Origin: Streptomyces marianii
GTDB lineage: Bacteria > Actinomycetota > Actinomycetes > Streptomycetales > Streptomycetaceae
Assembly (NCBI RefSeq): GCF_005795905.1
Contig: NZ_VAWE01000001.1
Location: 6,995,001 to 7,059,000 of the forward strand
Length of the DNA: 64,000 bases
Direction: 5' to 3'
Below, piece by piece: positions 1 to 8,974 of the stretch; within the stretch, counting starts at the first letter, position 1; every line of letters starts with the position of its first letter. The position numbers and the translations under genes are program-made. The notes under the pieces were generated by a model. That model worked only from the letters and a program-made list of their open reading frames with translations. It was not told the origin of the DNA and ran no database searches.

Positions 1-1035
1 CCGGGCGGCATCGATCTGACCCTCCTCGAGCCGCTCGGCGTCGTGGGCGTCATCGCTCCCTGGAACTTCCCCATGCCGATCGCCGCGTGGGGCGCCGCAC
101 CCGCGCTCGCCGCCGGTAACGCCGTCGTCCTCAAACCCGCCGAGACGACCCCGCTGACCGCGCTGCGCCTCGCCGAACTCGCCCTGGAGGCGGGCCTTCC
201 CGAGCACCTCTTCCAGGTGCTGCCCGGTTACGGCGCCGTCGCGGGCGACGCGCTGGTGCGCCACCCCGGCGTGGCCAAGATCGTGTTCACCGGCTCCACC
301 CGGGTCGGCAAGCAGATCATGGCGCTCTGCGCCGAGCGCGTGAAGCGGGTGACCCTCGAACTCGGCGGCAAGAGCCCCAACATCGTCTTCGCCGACGCCG
401 ACGTCGAGGCGGCGGCCGCCGCGGCACCGATGGCCTTCCTCGACAACAGCGGCCAGGACTGCTGCGCGCGCACCCGCATCCTCGTACAGCGTCCGGTGTA
501 CGACGCCTTCCTCGACCGCCTCGCCCCCGCGCTGAAGTCGGTCGTCGTCGGCGACCCCGCGGACGAGGCCACGCAGATGGGACCGCTCATCTCGCGGGCC
601 CAGCTCGACCGCGTACGGGCCTATGTCACCGACGACCTCGCGACGGTCCGGGGCAGCGCCCCCGACGGCCCCGGCTTCTGGTTCCCGCCGACGCTCGTCA
701 CCGGAGTCGCCCCCGAGGCGCCCGTCGCCACCGAGGAGGTCTTCGGCCCCGTCGCCGTCGTGCTGCCCTTCGACGACGAGGACGACGCCGTACGCCTCGC
801 CAACGCCACCGAGTACGGGCTCTCCGGGTCCATCTGGACCCGCGACGTCGGCCGGGCGCTGCGGGTCTCCGGCGCGGTCGCCGCGGGCAACCTGTCCGTC
901 AACTCCCATTCCAGCGTCCGCTACTGGACCCCGTTCGGCGGATACGGGCAGTCCGGCCTCGGCCGCGAGCTCGGTCCCGACGCCCTCACCGCTTTCACCG
1001 AGACCAAGAACGTCTTCATCAGCACGGAGGCCTGA
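1..1035 (+). CDS. aldehyde dehydrogenase, 5'-truncated by window edge
   Basis: NAD(P)-dependent aldehyde dehydrogenase that oxidises an aldehyde to the acid. The frame is open from base 1, so about 344 C-terminal residues are present and the first 130-150 of a normal ALDH are outside the window. Visible family marks are PWNFP in the cofactor domain, the general-base motif LELGGKSP, the catalytic cysteine in SGQDCC (GQxC), and the late EEVFGPV motif. The stop is 6 bp before the SDR gene, so the two are probably one transcript and may act on successive alcohol/aldehyde steps. The substrate cannot be told from this fragment. Confidence 0.93.
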   Translation, partial: PGGIDLTLLEPLGVVGVIAPWNFPMPIAAWGAAPALAAGNAVVLKPAETTPLTALRLAELALEAGLPEHLFQVLPGYGAVAGDALVRHPGVAKIVFTGSTRVGKQIMALCAERVKRVTLELGGKSPNIVFADADVEAAAAAAPMAFLDNSGQDCCARTRILVQRPVYDAFLDRLAPALKSVVVGDPADEATQMGPLISRAQLDRVRAYVTDDLATVRGSAPDGPGFWFPPTLVTGVAPEAPVATEEVFGPVAVVLPFDDEDDAVRLANATEYGLSGSIWTRDVGRALRVSGAVAAGNLSVNSHSSVRYWTPFGGYGQSGLGRELGPDALTAFTETKNVFISTEA

Positions 1036-1041
1036 GATCCC

Positions 1042-1836
1042 ATGACCACTGCCCACAGCGACATCCCCGTCTGCCGCCGGCTCGTCGGCCGCACCGCCGT
1101 CATCACCGGCGCCGGCAGCGGCATCGGCCTCGCCGCCGCGCGCCGTCTCGCCTCCGAAGGAGCCCACGTCGTCTGCGGCGACATCGACGAGACCGCGGGC
1201 AAGACCGCCGCCGAGGAGGTCGGCGGCACCTTCGTGAAGGTGGACGTGACCGACGCCGAACAGGTCGAGGCACTGTTCCGGACCGCCTTCGACACCTACG
1301 GCAGCGTCGACATCGCCTTCAACAACGCCGGCATCTCACCGCCCGACGACGACTCCATCCTGGAGACGGGCCTCGACGCCTGGAAGCGGGTGCAGGAGGT
1401 CAACCTCACCTCCGTCTACCTGTGCTGCAAGGCCGCCATCCCCTACATGCAGCGCCAGGGCCGGGGCTCCATCATCAACACCGCCTCGTTCGTGGCCCGG
1501 ATGGGCGCGGCGACCTCCCAGATCTCGTACACCGCGAGCAAGGGCGGGGTCCTCGCCATGTCCCGCGAGCTGGGCGTGCAGTTCGCCCGCGAGGGCATCA
1601 GGGTCAACGCCCTGTGCCCGGGACCGGTCAACACCCCGCTGCTGCAGGAGCTGTTCGCCAAGGACCCCGAGCGGGCGGCGCGCCGGCTGGTGCACATCCC
1701 CGTCGGCCGGTTCGCCGACGCCGAGGAGATCGCCGCGGCCGTGGCGTTCCTCGCCAGCGACGACTCGTCCTTCGTCAACGCCACCGACTTCCTCGTCGAC
1801 GGCGGCATCTCGGGCGCGTACGTCACCCCTGTGTAG
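1042..1836 (+). CDS. SDR family NAD(P)-dependent oxidoreductase
   Basis: Classical short-chain dehydrogenase/reductase of 264 residues, normal for the family. It has the Rossmann motif TGAGSGIG (residues 23-29), NNAG at 93-96, catalytic Ser148, and Tyr162/Lys166 of YTASK. The late PG motif (CPGPVNTP) and the C-terminal DGG segment are also present. It starts 6 bp after the aldehyde dehydrogenase stop, so co-transcription and a shared pathway are likely; this is inference. The substrate is unknown. Annotation pipelines often call such proteins 3-oxoacyl-ACP reductases, but nothing here supports a fatty-acid role. Confidence 0.93.
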   Translation: MTTAHSDIPVCRRLVGRTAVITGAGSGIGLAAARRLASEGAHVVCGDIDETAGKTAAEEVGGTFVKVDVTDAEQVEALFRTAFDTYGSVDIAFNNAGISPPDDDSILETGLDAWKRVQEVNLTSVYLCCKAAIPYMQRQGRGSIINTASFVARMGAATSQISYTASKGGVLAMSRELGVQFAREGIRVNALCPGPVNTPLLQELFAKDPERAARRLVHIPVGRFADAEEIAAAVAFLASDDSSFVNATDFLVDGGISGAYVTPV

Positions 1837-1867
1837 GCCGGTGCCCGGCCCCTCATAGGGTGGCCGG

Positions 1868-2830
1868 ATGAGCATGCCGCCCCCTCCCCCTACGCCTGGC
1901 GGCCTGGGGGGACCCCCAGGCTGGTACCCGGACCCGGGCACGCCGTCCCACGAACGCTGGTGGGACGGCCGTGCCTGGACCGGGCACATCCGCACCGCCG
2001 GTGCCCCGCAGCCGCCGGCCGCCGGGCCGGCCGTCACCGCGCCCGTGCCGCTCGCCGGCGGGTCCGGGCACGGCGGGGGCGTCGGCAAGGGGGCGGTCGT
2101 CGCGCTCGTCACCGCCGGCGCGGTCCTCGTGGCCGCCATCGCCACCGGTGTCGTCGTCCTCGGCGAGGACGACGAACGGACGGCCCCGCGGTCCGCGGGG
2201 GCCGCCGTCTCGGCGCAGCCCACCGCGACGGGGAACGGCCCGGAGCCGGGTCCGTCGGCCGCCGACGACTCGGACGTCCTCGTCGACCAGCTCAACGGCA
2301 TCTCCCTGCCGCTGCTCGACGGCTGGGAGAAGTCGACCTCCGGCGTCGATCCGGTGCCGACCATGGTGACCGCCGACTCCTACAAGTGCCCCGGTGACTC
2401 CGCGGAGTCCTGCCGCCACGGCACGGTGTCCTCCCGCACGGCCACGGTCACCAACGTGAAGTCGCCCGAGAGACTGGCCGGCCAGGACGTCGGCGTCGCC
2501 GCGGACTGGGCGTACGACAACGACCGCGTCGGCAACCGCATCCACGGTGGCATCAAGGGCCACGAACTGGTGAAGTCCGCCCCCGTCACGGTCGCCGGGC
2601 GCACCGGTCACGTGGTGCGCTGGCGGGTGACGACGGGAGCCGGTCCGGGCGGCTACGTCCAGTCCCTCGTCTTCCCCTCCGCCGTCGGCTCCGAATCGCT
2701 GGTCATCGTCCGCTTCGCCTTCGACGCGGGTCCCGACGCCCCGCCGCTCGCCGACATGGACAGGATCATCAGGGGCATCCGGCCGCTGACGGACGCCAGT
2801 GGGGGAGCCGGCTCCACGGTCGAGCCGTGA
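1868..2830 (+). CDS. DUF2510 domain membrane protein
   Basis: A 320-residue protein of unknown function. The N-terminus carries a DUF2510 module (PGWYPDPG followed by RWWDGRAWT, residues about 17-40), a short aromatic-rich motif common in actinobacterial membrane proteins. A Pro/Ala linker leads to one membrane span near residues 78-98. About 200 residues follow, predicted outside the cell, with cysteines near residues 176 and 184 that could form a disulfide. There is no lipobox or enzyme motif. The first codons contain a GC palindrome (1903-1920) that adds Pro/Gly residues. Role unknown; it may act at the cell surface. Confidence 0.8.
   Translation: MSMPPPPPTPGGLGGPPGWYPDPGTPSHERWWDGRAWTGHIRTAGAPQPPAAGPAVTAPVPLAGGSGHGGGVGKGAVVALVTAGAVLVAAIATGVVVLGEDDERTAPRSAGAAVSAQPTATGNGPEPGPSAADDSDVLVDQLNGISLPLLDGWEKSTSGVDPVPTMVTADSYKCPGDSAESCRHGTVSSRTATVTNVKSPERLAGQDVGVAADWAYDNDRVGNRIHGGIKGHELVKSAPVTVAGRTGHVVRWRVTTGAGPGGYVQSLVFPSAVGSESLVIVRFAFDAGPDAPPLADMDRIIRGIRPLTDASGGAGSTVEP
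1903..1920. repeat. in-frame CCTGGGGG/CCCCCAGG palindrome
   Basis: Perfect 8-bp inverted repeat with a 2-bp centre inside the Pro/Gly-rich N-terminus of the DUF2510 gene. A similar CCCCCAGAC/GTCTGGGGG palindrome lies in the N-terminus of argR (41344-41364), so this is probably one of the small GC palindromes scattered in Streptomyces genomes. Confidence 0.6.
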
Positions 2831-2915
2831 ACGTGCCGGGCCGGGGCCCCGGGCCCGCCGGGCCGCGGCCGTCCGGGTCCTCGACGAGGCATCCGGGCCC
2901 TCCCCGCCCGACGGC

Positions 2916-4118
2916 TCAGAGGAACGTACGGCCCTCGCCCCGGTACGTCGGCACGGTGGCCGTCACCCGCTCGCCCTCGACCAGGTGCAGCGAGGCGAAG
3001 CGCTCGCAGAGCTCCCCGGCCTTCGCGTGCCGGAACCACACCTTGTCGCCGACGAGCAGATCGTCCGCAGGCGGGCCCAGCAGCGGCGTCTGCACCTCGC
3101 CCGCACCTTCCATCAGGTCGTAGCGGAGCCCTTCCGGCAGGTACGGCACCGGCAGCCGGTCGCGCCCGGCGGCGCCCGAGGCCGGGTAACCGCCGCCGAG
3201 CACCGTCACCACGCCGACGCCAGGGCGGCGCACGACGGGCTGCGCGAACCACGCCGCGGGACGCCCGCTGAACGACGTGTAGTCGTCGAAGAGCCTCGGC
3301 AGGTACAGGCCGGAGCCGGCGGCGATCTCCGTGACCGCGTCCTCCGCCGCGGTGTGCTGCACACTGCCGGTGCCGCCGCCGTTCACGAACTCCAGGTCCG
3401 GGGCCACCGCCCGCACCGCCCGCACCACGTCCGCCCGCCGCCGAGCCAGCTCGCGCCGGGCCGCGGACTGCATCAGCCTCACCACCCGCGAGCGCAGCGG
3501 ACTGCCCGCGACCGCGTCACCGACTCCAGCGACATGCCCCTCGTAAGCCATCAGCCCCACCAGCCGGAAGCCGGGGCGGGCGACGATCGCGCGGGCGAGC
3601 TCGGCCAGGTCCTCGGGGGTGCGCAGCGGCGAGCGGCGCGCACCGAATCGGATCCGGCCTCCCAGCAGACGGAGAGAGGTGTCCAGTTCCAGACAGACCC
3701 GGACCTCCTCGGTGCCGCCGTCCCGGGCGCGGTCGATCAGGTCCAGCTGCGCGGGGTCGTCGACCATGACCGTCACGACGCCGACGAGCTTGGCGTCACC
3801 GGCCAGTTCGGCGAAACCGGCGCGGTCGGCGGACGGGTAGGCGAGGAGCACATCGCCGAAACCCGCCCGGGCCAGCCAGATCGACTCCTCCAGCGTGTAG
3901 GACATGATCCCTGAGAAGCCGTCCTTCGCCAGCACCCGCTCGAGCAGCGCCCGGCACCGCACGGACTTGCTGGCCACCCGGACCGGTTTCCCGCCCGCGC
4001 GCCTGACCAGATCCGCCGCGTTGGCGTCGAACGCCTCCAGGTCCACGATGGCGAGGGGCGCGTCGAGGTGTGCGGTGGCCCGGTCGTACCGGGTCCTGAG
4101 AGCGGCACGGGGAGTCAT
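2916..4118 (-). CDS. PLP-dependent amino acid deaminase/aldolase, alanine racemase-like fold
   Basis: 400-residue fold-type III PLP enzyme. The N-terminal alanine-racemase barrel has the Schiff-base lysine in RVASKSVRC (Lys51), and a C-terminal beta domain resembles D-threonine aldolase / D-serine dehydratase-like proteins. LVGLMAYEGH and NGGGTGS look like the phosphate-binding loops. Expected chemistry is racemisation, retro-aldol cleavage or deamination of an amino acid; the substrate is not decided by sequence. It stands alone on the minus strand, convergent with the DUF2510 gene, with its start about 185 bp from the divergent 4303 gene. Start: ATG opening with MTPRAALRTRY. Confidence 0.85.
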   Translation of the reverse strand: MTPRAALRTRYDRATAHLDAPLAIVDLEAFDANAADLVRRAGGKPVRVASKSVRCRALLERVLAKDGFSGIMSYTLEESIWLARAGFGDVLLAYPSADRAGFAELAGDAKLVGVVTVMVDDPAQLDLIDRARDGGTEEVRVCLELDTSLRLLGGRIRFGARRSPLRTPEDLAELARAIVARPGFRLVGLMAYEGHVAGVGDAVAGSPLRSRVVRLMQSAARRELARRRADVVRAVRAVAPDLEFVNGGGTGSVQHTAAEDAVTEIAAGSGLYLPRLFDDYTSFSGRPAAWFAQPVVRRPGVGVVTVLGGGYPASGAAGRDRLPVPYLPEGLRYDLMEGAGEVQTPLLGPPADDLLVGDKVWFRHAKAGELCERFASLHLVEGERVTATVPTYRGEGRTFL

Positions 4119-4302
4119 GCGCAGAGCTTGTCAGACCGGTCTACCCGAGGGTAGGGGGACGTTCTGCGCAGATCCCCCCGGGGTCGCGATCCTGTTCCCT
4201 TCCGACGTGCGCCAGCCCGTAGAGTGAGGGGGCGCGGCGACGAACGGGCCTGCCCCGAAAGGCGATCCGGCGGCGGTACGAACACCAGGAAACGGGGGGC
4301 GG

Positions 4303-6180
4303 ATGAGCACCGAGGCGCAGCGCCCGCGTGTCCCCTCCCGCCCGCCCCACGGCCCGCAGGTACCGGACCGCGAGCATGCCGAGACGACCACCCGTCTTCG
4401 TCCGCTCAAGGACTCCGCCCCGGACCCCCGAGTCGGCTCCGTCCCGCCGGCACCCCGCCCGCGCACCGCACCAGCTGACGCCCCTTCAGCCCCCGCGCCC
4501 CGATCCCGCACGGCCGCCACCACGGGCCACGCCGTTTCGATGTCCTCGGCCGGCGCCGGGAACGACCCTGCCCGGGCTGCGACTGATCCGGGCCGCGCCG
4601 GGAACGCTCCCGCCCGGGCTGCGAGCGAGCCTGCCCGGGCCGAGAACGCTCCCGCCCGGGCTGCGAGCGAGCCTGCCCGGGCCGAGAACGCTCCCGCCCG
4701 CGCCGCGAACGATCCGGGCCCCGTCGCGAATGCTCCCGCCCGGGCTGCGAGCGAGCCTGCCCGGGCCGGGAACGACCCTGCCCGCGCCGCCAGCTACCCG
4801 GCGAGGTCCGGAACGGACCCGACCGGCCCGACCAGACCGACTCCCGGATCGGCGTCCCCCCGCTCGCCGCAGCCGTCGGCACCTCAGGCCACGGGCAGCG
4901 GTCCGAGTGCTCCGGCGCTCCGTGGGGCGGGCCCGGGTGTTTCCGCTGGCCGGCCCGCCCGGCCGCCCGCCCGCCCGTCTTCCGTCAGCCGCCCGGCCGC
5001 TCGCGCGCCCCGTGCCGTCGAGGAGATACCTCCGCGCCCCCTCACGCCGCCGAGCGCCGGTGGTGCGCCGGGGACGCCCTCCGTTCCCTCCGCGCCCGGA
5101 ACGCCTCCCGCGCCGGCAGGAGCCCCGGCGCCCGGAACGCCTCCCGCGCCGGCAGGAGCCCCGACACCCGTGACGCCCCCGGCACCCGTGAGGGCCACCG
5201 CCCCCGGAGGGCCGCCGGCAGTCACCGCTCCTTCCGTGCCCGCGCCGCCCGCCCCGTACCCCGCACCCGCCCCGGCTGCCGGCGGGGCGGCGAGGGCCGT
5301 AGGTGTCCCGGGTGCCCCGGGCAGCCCCTGGCCGTGGACGTCGCCCGGCGTTCCTCCGAGGCCCGGCGCGGGCCCTTTTCCCGAGACGCCCACCGAGATC
5401 ACGACCCGGCTGCGGCCCGTCCGGGACCGGCGCCCCGCCAGGACCGTGAGTGCCGTGGTCTGTCTCGTACTCGGGCTCGGGCTGATCGGCGGAGCGGTCA
5501 CCGGAAGCTGGCTGTTGGATGATTCGGCCGCGTCGCCCGCCTCGCAGCCCCTCTACACCGACGCCCGTAAGCTCTGGCACAGCGTCCCCGTCGACTCGCT
5601 CTTCCCGCCCACGATCAAGGGCGCCGGCGCGGGACCCGGTGGCGCCGACCGGGTGTGGACCCGGGTCGCGGTCGCGCCCGACGGCCCGTGCACCGGCGCG
5701 TTCGACCCGTTGCTGCTCAGGGCGCTCCAGCCGGTCGGCTGCCTGCGGGTCCTCCGCGCCACCTACACCGACGCCACCGCCTCCAGCGTCACCACCGTCG
5801 GCATGGTCGTCACCGAGGCGGACCGGGACGGCATGGCGGCCCTGCGCAAGCGGTTCTCCGAGGAGGGACTGGACGAGCGCACCGATCTGCTGCCCCGCGC
5901 ATACGCGGTCCCCGGCACCCCCGCCGCGGGCTTCGGCGACCGCCAGCGGGCCAGCTGGACCGTCAGCGTGCTCACCGACGCGCCCGTCGTCGTCTTCGCC
6001 GTCTCCGGGTTCGCCGACGGCCGCCCCGTCGCCGACCCCATGCCCGCCGCCGAGGCCACGGTCCCCGGCGACGCGTCCGCCCCCGCCCAGGCCGGCCTCG
6101 GCCACGAGGCCAAGGGAATCGCGGACCGCATCGAGCGCGCCCTGCGCGAGTCCGCCACCCCACCGGAGCGCCCCGAATGA
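4303..6180 (+). CDS. Ala/Pro-repeat single-pass membrane protein coupled to mycosin
   Basis: 625-residue protein of unknown function. Residues 1-375 are low-complexity Pro/Ala/Arg sequence with two tandem-repeat blocks: a 14-residue unit around residues 102-135 and a 12-residue unit around residues 264-287. One membrane span follows at about 383-402 (VVCLVLGLGLIGGA). The last 220 residues, predicted extracytoplasmic, form a conserved-looking domain with two cysteines. The stop overlaps the start of the S8 protease (ATGA), so the two are translationally coupled. This suggests a partner of a type VII secretion-type mycosin, though no ESX structural genes are in the window. The repeat region probably spans or binds cell wall; this is inference. 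Confidence 0.8.
   Translation: MSTEAQRPRVPSRPPHGPQVPDREHAETTTRLRPLKDSAPDPRVGSVPPAPRPRTAPADAPSAPAPRSRTAATTGHAVSMSSAGAGNDPARAATDPGRAGNAPARAASEPARAENAPARAASEPARAENAPARAANDPGPVANAPARAASEPARAGNDPARAASYPARSGTDPTGPTRPTPGSASPRSPQPSAPQATGSGPSAPALRGAGPGVSAGRPARPPARPSSVSRPAARAPRAVEEIPPRPLTPPSAGGAPGTPSVPSAPGTPPAPAGAPAPGTPPAPAGAPTPVTPPAPVRATAPGGPPAVTAPSVPAPPAPYPAPAPAAGGAARAVGVPGAPGSPWPWTSPGVPPRPGAGPFPETPTEITTRLRPVRDRRPARTVSAVVCLVLGLGLIGGAVTGSWLLDDSAASPASQPLYTDARKLWHSVPVDSLFPPTIKGAGAGPGGADRVWTRVAVAPDGPCTGAFDPLLLRALQPVGCLRVLRATYTDATASSVTTVGMVVTEADRDGMAALRKRFSEEGLDERTDLLPRAYAVPGTPAAGFGDRQRASWTVSVLTDAPVVVFAVSGFADGRPVADPMPAAEATVPGDASAPAQAGLGHEAKGIADRIERALRESATPPERPE
4606..4700. repeat. 42-bp tandem coding repeat
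   Basis: Two exact 42-bp units (4606-4647 and 4648-4689) plus a partial third, encoding a 14-residue Ala/Pro/Arg/Glu unit in the 4303 gene. A further degenerate copy begins near 4732. The unit length is a multiple of three, so copy-number change keeps the frame. Confidence 0.85.
5092..5163. repeat. 36-bp tandem coding repeat
   Basis: Two identical 36-bp units (starting at 5092 and 5128) encoding the 12-residue unit APGTPPAPAGAP in the extended region of the 4303 gene. Confidence 0.85.
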
Positions 6181-7367
6181 CGGCAGCACGCCTCCGCACC
6201 CGCGCCACGCCCCGACGGCTCCTGGGGGCGGTGGCCACGGCCGTCGCGTTCTCCCTCGTCGCCGCCGCGCCCGCGCAGGCCGACGGGATCCGGGTCCGGC
6301 AGTGGGCCCTGGACGCCCTGCACACCGAGGACGCGTGGCGTACGACCAAGGGCGCGGGCATCACCGTCGCGGTGCTCGACACCGGAGTCGACGACAGCCA
6401 TCCGGATCTGGAGGGCAGCGTCCTTCCCACGAAGGACCTCATCGGGTTCGGGGCGAAGCGGGGCGACCGCGCCTGGGCCCGGCACGGCACGGCGATGGCC
6501 GGGATCATCGCCGGGCACGGCCACGGTCCGGGCCGTGAGGACGGAGTGCTCGGAATCGCCCCCGAGGCCAGGATCCTGCCCGTGCGGGTGATCCTGGAAG
6601 GTTCCGACCCCGCCCGCAGCAAGGCGCGGAGCACCCGTGGCACGGCCCTCGCCCGGGGAATCCGCTGGGCCGCCGACAACGGCGCCGACGTCATCAACCT
6701 CTCCCTCGGCGACGACAGCGAGTCCGCCCACCCCGACGCCGGTGAGGACGCCGCCGTGCAGTACGCCCTCGCCAAGGGCGCGGTCGTCGTCGCCTCGGCG
6801 GGCAACGGGGGCGAGAAGGGCGACCACATCTCGTACCCGGCCGCCTACCCCGGTGTCATCGCCGTCGCCGCCGTCGACCGCTACGGCACCCACGCCTCCT
6901 TCTCCACCCGGCGCTGGTACGCCACGGTCAGCGCCCCCGGCGTCGACGTCGTCATCGCCGATCCCGACCGCAAGTACTACGAGGGCTGGGGCACCAGCGC
7001 GGCGTCCGCCTTCGTCTCCGGCGCGGTCGCGCTCGTCCGCGCCGCGCACCCCGGCCTCACCCCCGCCCAGATCAAGCGTCTCCTCGCCGACACCGCCCGA
7101 GGCGGTCCGAAGAACGGGCGCGACGACTCCAAGGGGTACGGCATCGTCGACCCGGCGGCCGCGATCGTGAACGGCGGCAGGCCGCCGACCGGCGGCGTCG
7201 ACCCGGAGACCGCGTCCGTCCAGGGCCACCGCAAGCAGTACTTCGGCACGGGACCGGACGACTCCCCGGCCCAGCCGGGCGGCGGCTGGCTGGCCCCCGT
7301 CACCGGCGGCCTCGGCGCGCTGCTGCTGGCCGCGGCGGTCGTACTGTGGCGCGGCCGCCGGGCCTGA
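6177..7367 (+). CDS. mycosin-type S8 subtilisin serine protease
   Basis: 396-residue secreted, membrane-anchored subtilase. The N-terminal signal peptide ends near APAQA (residues 31-35). The catalytic triad is Asp68 (VLDTGVD), His103 (RHGTAMAG) and Ser274 (GTSAASAF), with oxyanion Asn210 (SAGNGG). A C-terminal membrane helix lies near 372-390 and ends WRGRRA. This layout (signal, protease, C-terminal TM) is that of type VII secretion mycosins. The start ATG overlaps the upstream stop (ATGA at 6177-6180), which fixes it against the much longer open frame upstream. Likely partner: the repeat membrane protein just upstream. Confidence 0.92.
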   Translation: MTAARLRTRATPRRLLGAVATAVAFSLVAAAPAQADGIRVRQWALDALHTEDAWRTTKGAGITVAVLDTGVDDSHPDLEGSVLPTKDLIGFGAKRGDRAWARHGTAMAGIIAGHGHGPGREDGVLGIAPEARILPVRVILEGSDPARSKARSTRGTALARGIRWAADNGADVINLSLGDDSESAHPDAGEDAAVQYALAKGAVVVASAGNGGEKGDHISYPAAYPGVIAVAAVDRYGTHASFSTRRWYATVSAPGVDVVIADPDRKYYEGWGTSAASAFVSGAVALVRAAHPGLTPAQIKRLLADTARGGPKNGRDDSKGYGIVDPAAAIVNGGRPPTGGVDPETASVQGHRKQYFGTGPDDSPAQPGGGWLAPVTGGLGALLLAAAVVLWRGRRA

Positions 7368-7423
7368 ACCCTGCCGGGGCCCGGTGCGGCTCCCCGCCGT
7401 CCGGGGCACCACCGCCGACGAAC

Positions 7424-7429
7424 TAGGCT
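7424..7429 (+). promoter_or_regulatory. -10-like TAGGCT giving a probable leaderless transcript
   Basis: TAGGCT ends 6 bp before the GTG start at 7436, so transcription would begin at or next to the start codon. A similar TATCGT lies 7 bp before the ATG at 8197 for the next gene. No convincing -35 was seen. Confidence 0.4.
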
Positions 7430-7435
7430 CGTCGC

Positions 7436-8173
7436 GTGGCGCTCAAGAACATTCCCGACCCCGGCTTCTCCGACGACGACGGCACCGCCGACCCGGCCCT
7501 GGAGGCGGCGCTCGCCGCGTGGGCCCGGGACCGGACGGCCGAGGGACCCGTGCTGGAGGCGCTCAAGGGTGCCCGGCTCCTCGTCCCGGTCGTCGCCGTG
7601 CTCGGGGAGGTCGAGGAGGACGAGTCGGGACTGCGCCGTGAGAAGACCAGCGACATGGCCGTCCCCACGCTGACGGCGGGAAACCGCCGCGCCCTGCCCG
7701 CGTTCACGTCGACCGCCTCGCTCGCCCTGTGGGACCCGCAGGCCAGGCCCGTCGCCGTGCCCCTGCACCAGGCCCTCCAGGCGGCCGCCCACGAGAAGGC
7801 CGACACCGTGGTCCTGGATCTCGCCGGTCCGGTGCCGTACGAGCTGACCGGGCGTACGCTGCTGGCCCTCGCCGAGGGGCGCACCAGCACCGACCCGCTG
7901 GCCGACCCGGCCGTGGCCCGGGCGGTACGGGCCGTGGTGGCCGCCGAGCCCGCGGTGCTGCGCGCCCATCTCGGCCCCGGCAGCGCCGACGGCACGCTCG
8001 CGCTCGTCCTCGACGAAGGGGCCGGCGCGTCCCCCGCCGAGGCCGCACAGCGCGTCGCCCTTGCCCTGGCCGAGGATGAGACGCTCAGGGCCCGGCTGGT
8101 GCGCGGACTCGACCTCGCGCTGCTGCCCGCGTCGGCGGTGCCGCCGGGAGAGCCCCTGTACATGCGGGCCTGA
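7436..8173 (+). CDS. SseB family protein
   Basis: 245-residue soluble protein of the SseB family (enhanced serine sensitivity-type fold). Supporting features are the conserved block LLVPVVAVLG, the DMAVPTLT segment and the 'PAFTSTASL' strand seen in actinobacterial members. No catalytic motif is visible and the biochemical role of these proteins is not settled. The GTG start has no clear Shine-Dalgarno and lies 6 bp after a -10-like TAGGCT, consistent with a leaderless mRNA. It precedes the DUF1844 gene by 23 bp, and both lie upstream of the translation block. Confidence 0.8.
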   Translation: MALKNIPDPGFSDDDGTADPALEAALAAWARDRTAEGPVLEALKGARLLVPVVAVLGEVEEDESGLRREKTSDMAVPTLTAGNRRALPAFTSTASLALWDPQARPVAVPLHQALQAAAHEKADTVVLDLAGPVPYELTGRTLLALAEGRTSTDPLADPAVARAVRAVVAAEPAVLRAHLGPGSADGTLALVLDEGAGASPAEAAQRVALALAEDETLRARLVRGLDLALLPASAVPPGEPLYMRA

Positions 8174-8196
8174 GGGCACCGCATATCGTGTGCTCC

Positions 8197-8577
8197 ATGA
8201 GTGACGCGACCCCCACCCCCGAGCAGCCCGCGGGCGAGCAGGCTCCCGACTTCGCCGCCATGACCCGCGACATCGCGGAGGTCCCCGCGGTCGAGGTGAT
8301 CGTCACGGTCGCGGTGAACCTGATGAGCGCCGCCGCGGTGAAGCTGGGACTCACCGAGGACGGCGACGAGCACAAGGACCTGGACGAGGCCCGGAAGCTG
8401 GTCCACGCGCTGGCCGGTCTCCTCGACGCGGGCGTCACGGAGATCAGCTCCTTCCACGCGGCACCGCTGCGGGACGGGCTGAAGTCCCTCCAGCTGGCGT
8501 TCCGCGAGGCCTCGGTCGTCCCGGACGAGCCGGGCCAGGGCCCGGGCGAGAAGTACACCGGACCGGTCTACGGCTAG
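8197..8577 (+). CDS. DUF1844 domain-containing protein
   Basis: 126-residue small soluble protein. The central region (VEVIVTVAVNLMSAAAVKLG, then a D/E-rich helix and a LVHALAGLLDAG helix) matches DUF1844, a helical family usually found beside infC in actinobacteria. ATG at 8197 is preferred over an in-frame GTG at 8188 because codons agree with MSDATP-type N-termini and a -10-like TATCGT lies 7 bp upstream. Function unknown. The position next to infC-rpmI-rplT suggests a link to translation, by inference only. Confidence 0.82.
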   Translation: MSDATPTPEQPAGEQAPDFAAMTRDIAEVPAVEVIVTVAVNLMSAAAVKLGLTEDGDEHKDLDEARKLVHALAGLLDAGVTEISSFHAAPLRDGLKSLQLAFREASVVPDEPGQGPGEKYTGPVYG

Positions 8578-8862
8578 CCGGCCCGTCGGCCGGGCGGTAC
8601 GTCCGCCTCCTTCGTCCGCCCGCGTTTCGCGCGGCCTGCCCGTCCTCCGGTTCGCCCCTTCGGACCGGAGCTGCTAACCTTGTGTAACGACCGGTCGGAC
8701 ACGCATGTGCCCGACCCACAAGTGGAGGCTCCGATCTCCCACCTGGCCGCTCTCAGGGGCGGCGGGTCACCGGTCAGACGGCGCCCATCGTTCCGTACGG
8801 ACGATGGAGCCGTCCGAAGTAGCGCCCCGCGGTTGACGCGTCGGTGCTCCGGTATCCGAGGA

Positions 8863-8892
8863 GCCCCGCCTGTGTCCCGTCGGGGCATTTTT
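8863..8892 (+). terminator. intrinsic-terminator-like hairpin in the infC leader (possible attenuator)
   Basis: GCCCCG (8863-8868) pairs with CGGGGC (8881-8886) around a 12-nt loop and is followed at once by ATTTTT, unusual in this GC-rich DNA. It lies about 90 bp upstream of the infC start and points into infC, so it fits a transcription attenuator. Autogenous control by L20 is known for infC operons elsewhere; here it is inference. Confidence 0.6.
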
Positions 8893-8967
8893 GTTGCACC
8901 GGCGCGGTTGGTCCGTACAGAAACAGACGTTGCGCGGCTGTCCGCCAGACCGCCGCGTGGTGCTACC

Positions 8968-8974
8968 GAGGAGG
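8968..8974 (+). promoter_or_regulatory. Shine-Dalgarno GAGGAGG for the infC AUC start
   Basis: A strong GAGGAGG ends 4 nt before ATC at 8979. No ATG, GTG or TTG follows it at a usable distance, so this site argues for the non-canonical start. Confidence 0.6.

Noticed and set aside
4606..4790. Regular repeats resembling a CRISPR array
   Set aside because: Units are adjacent without spacers, are multiples of three, and encode protein repeats.
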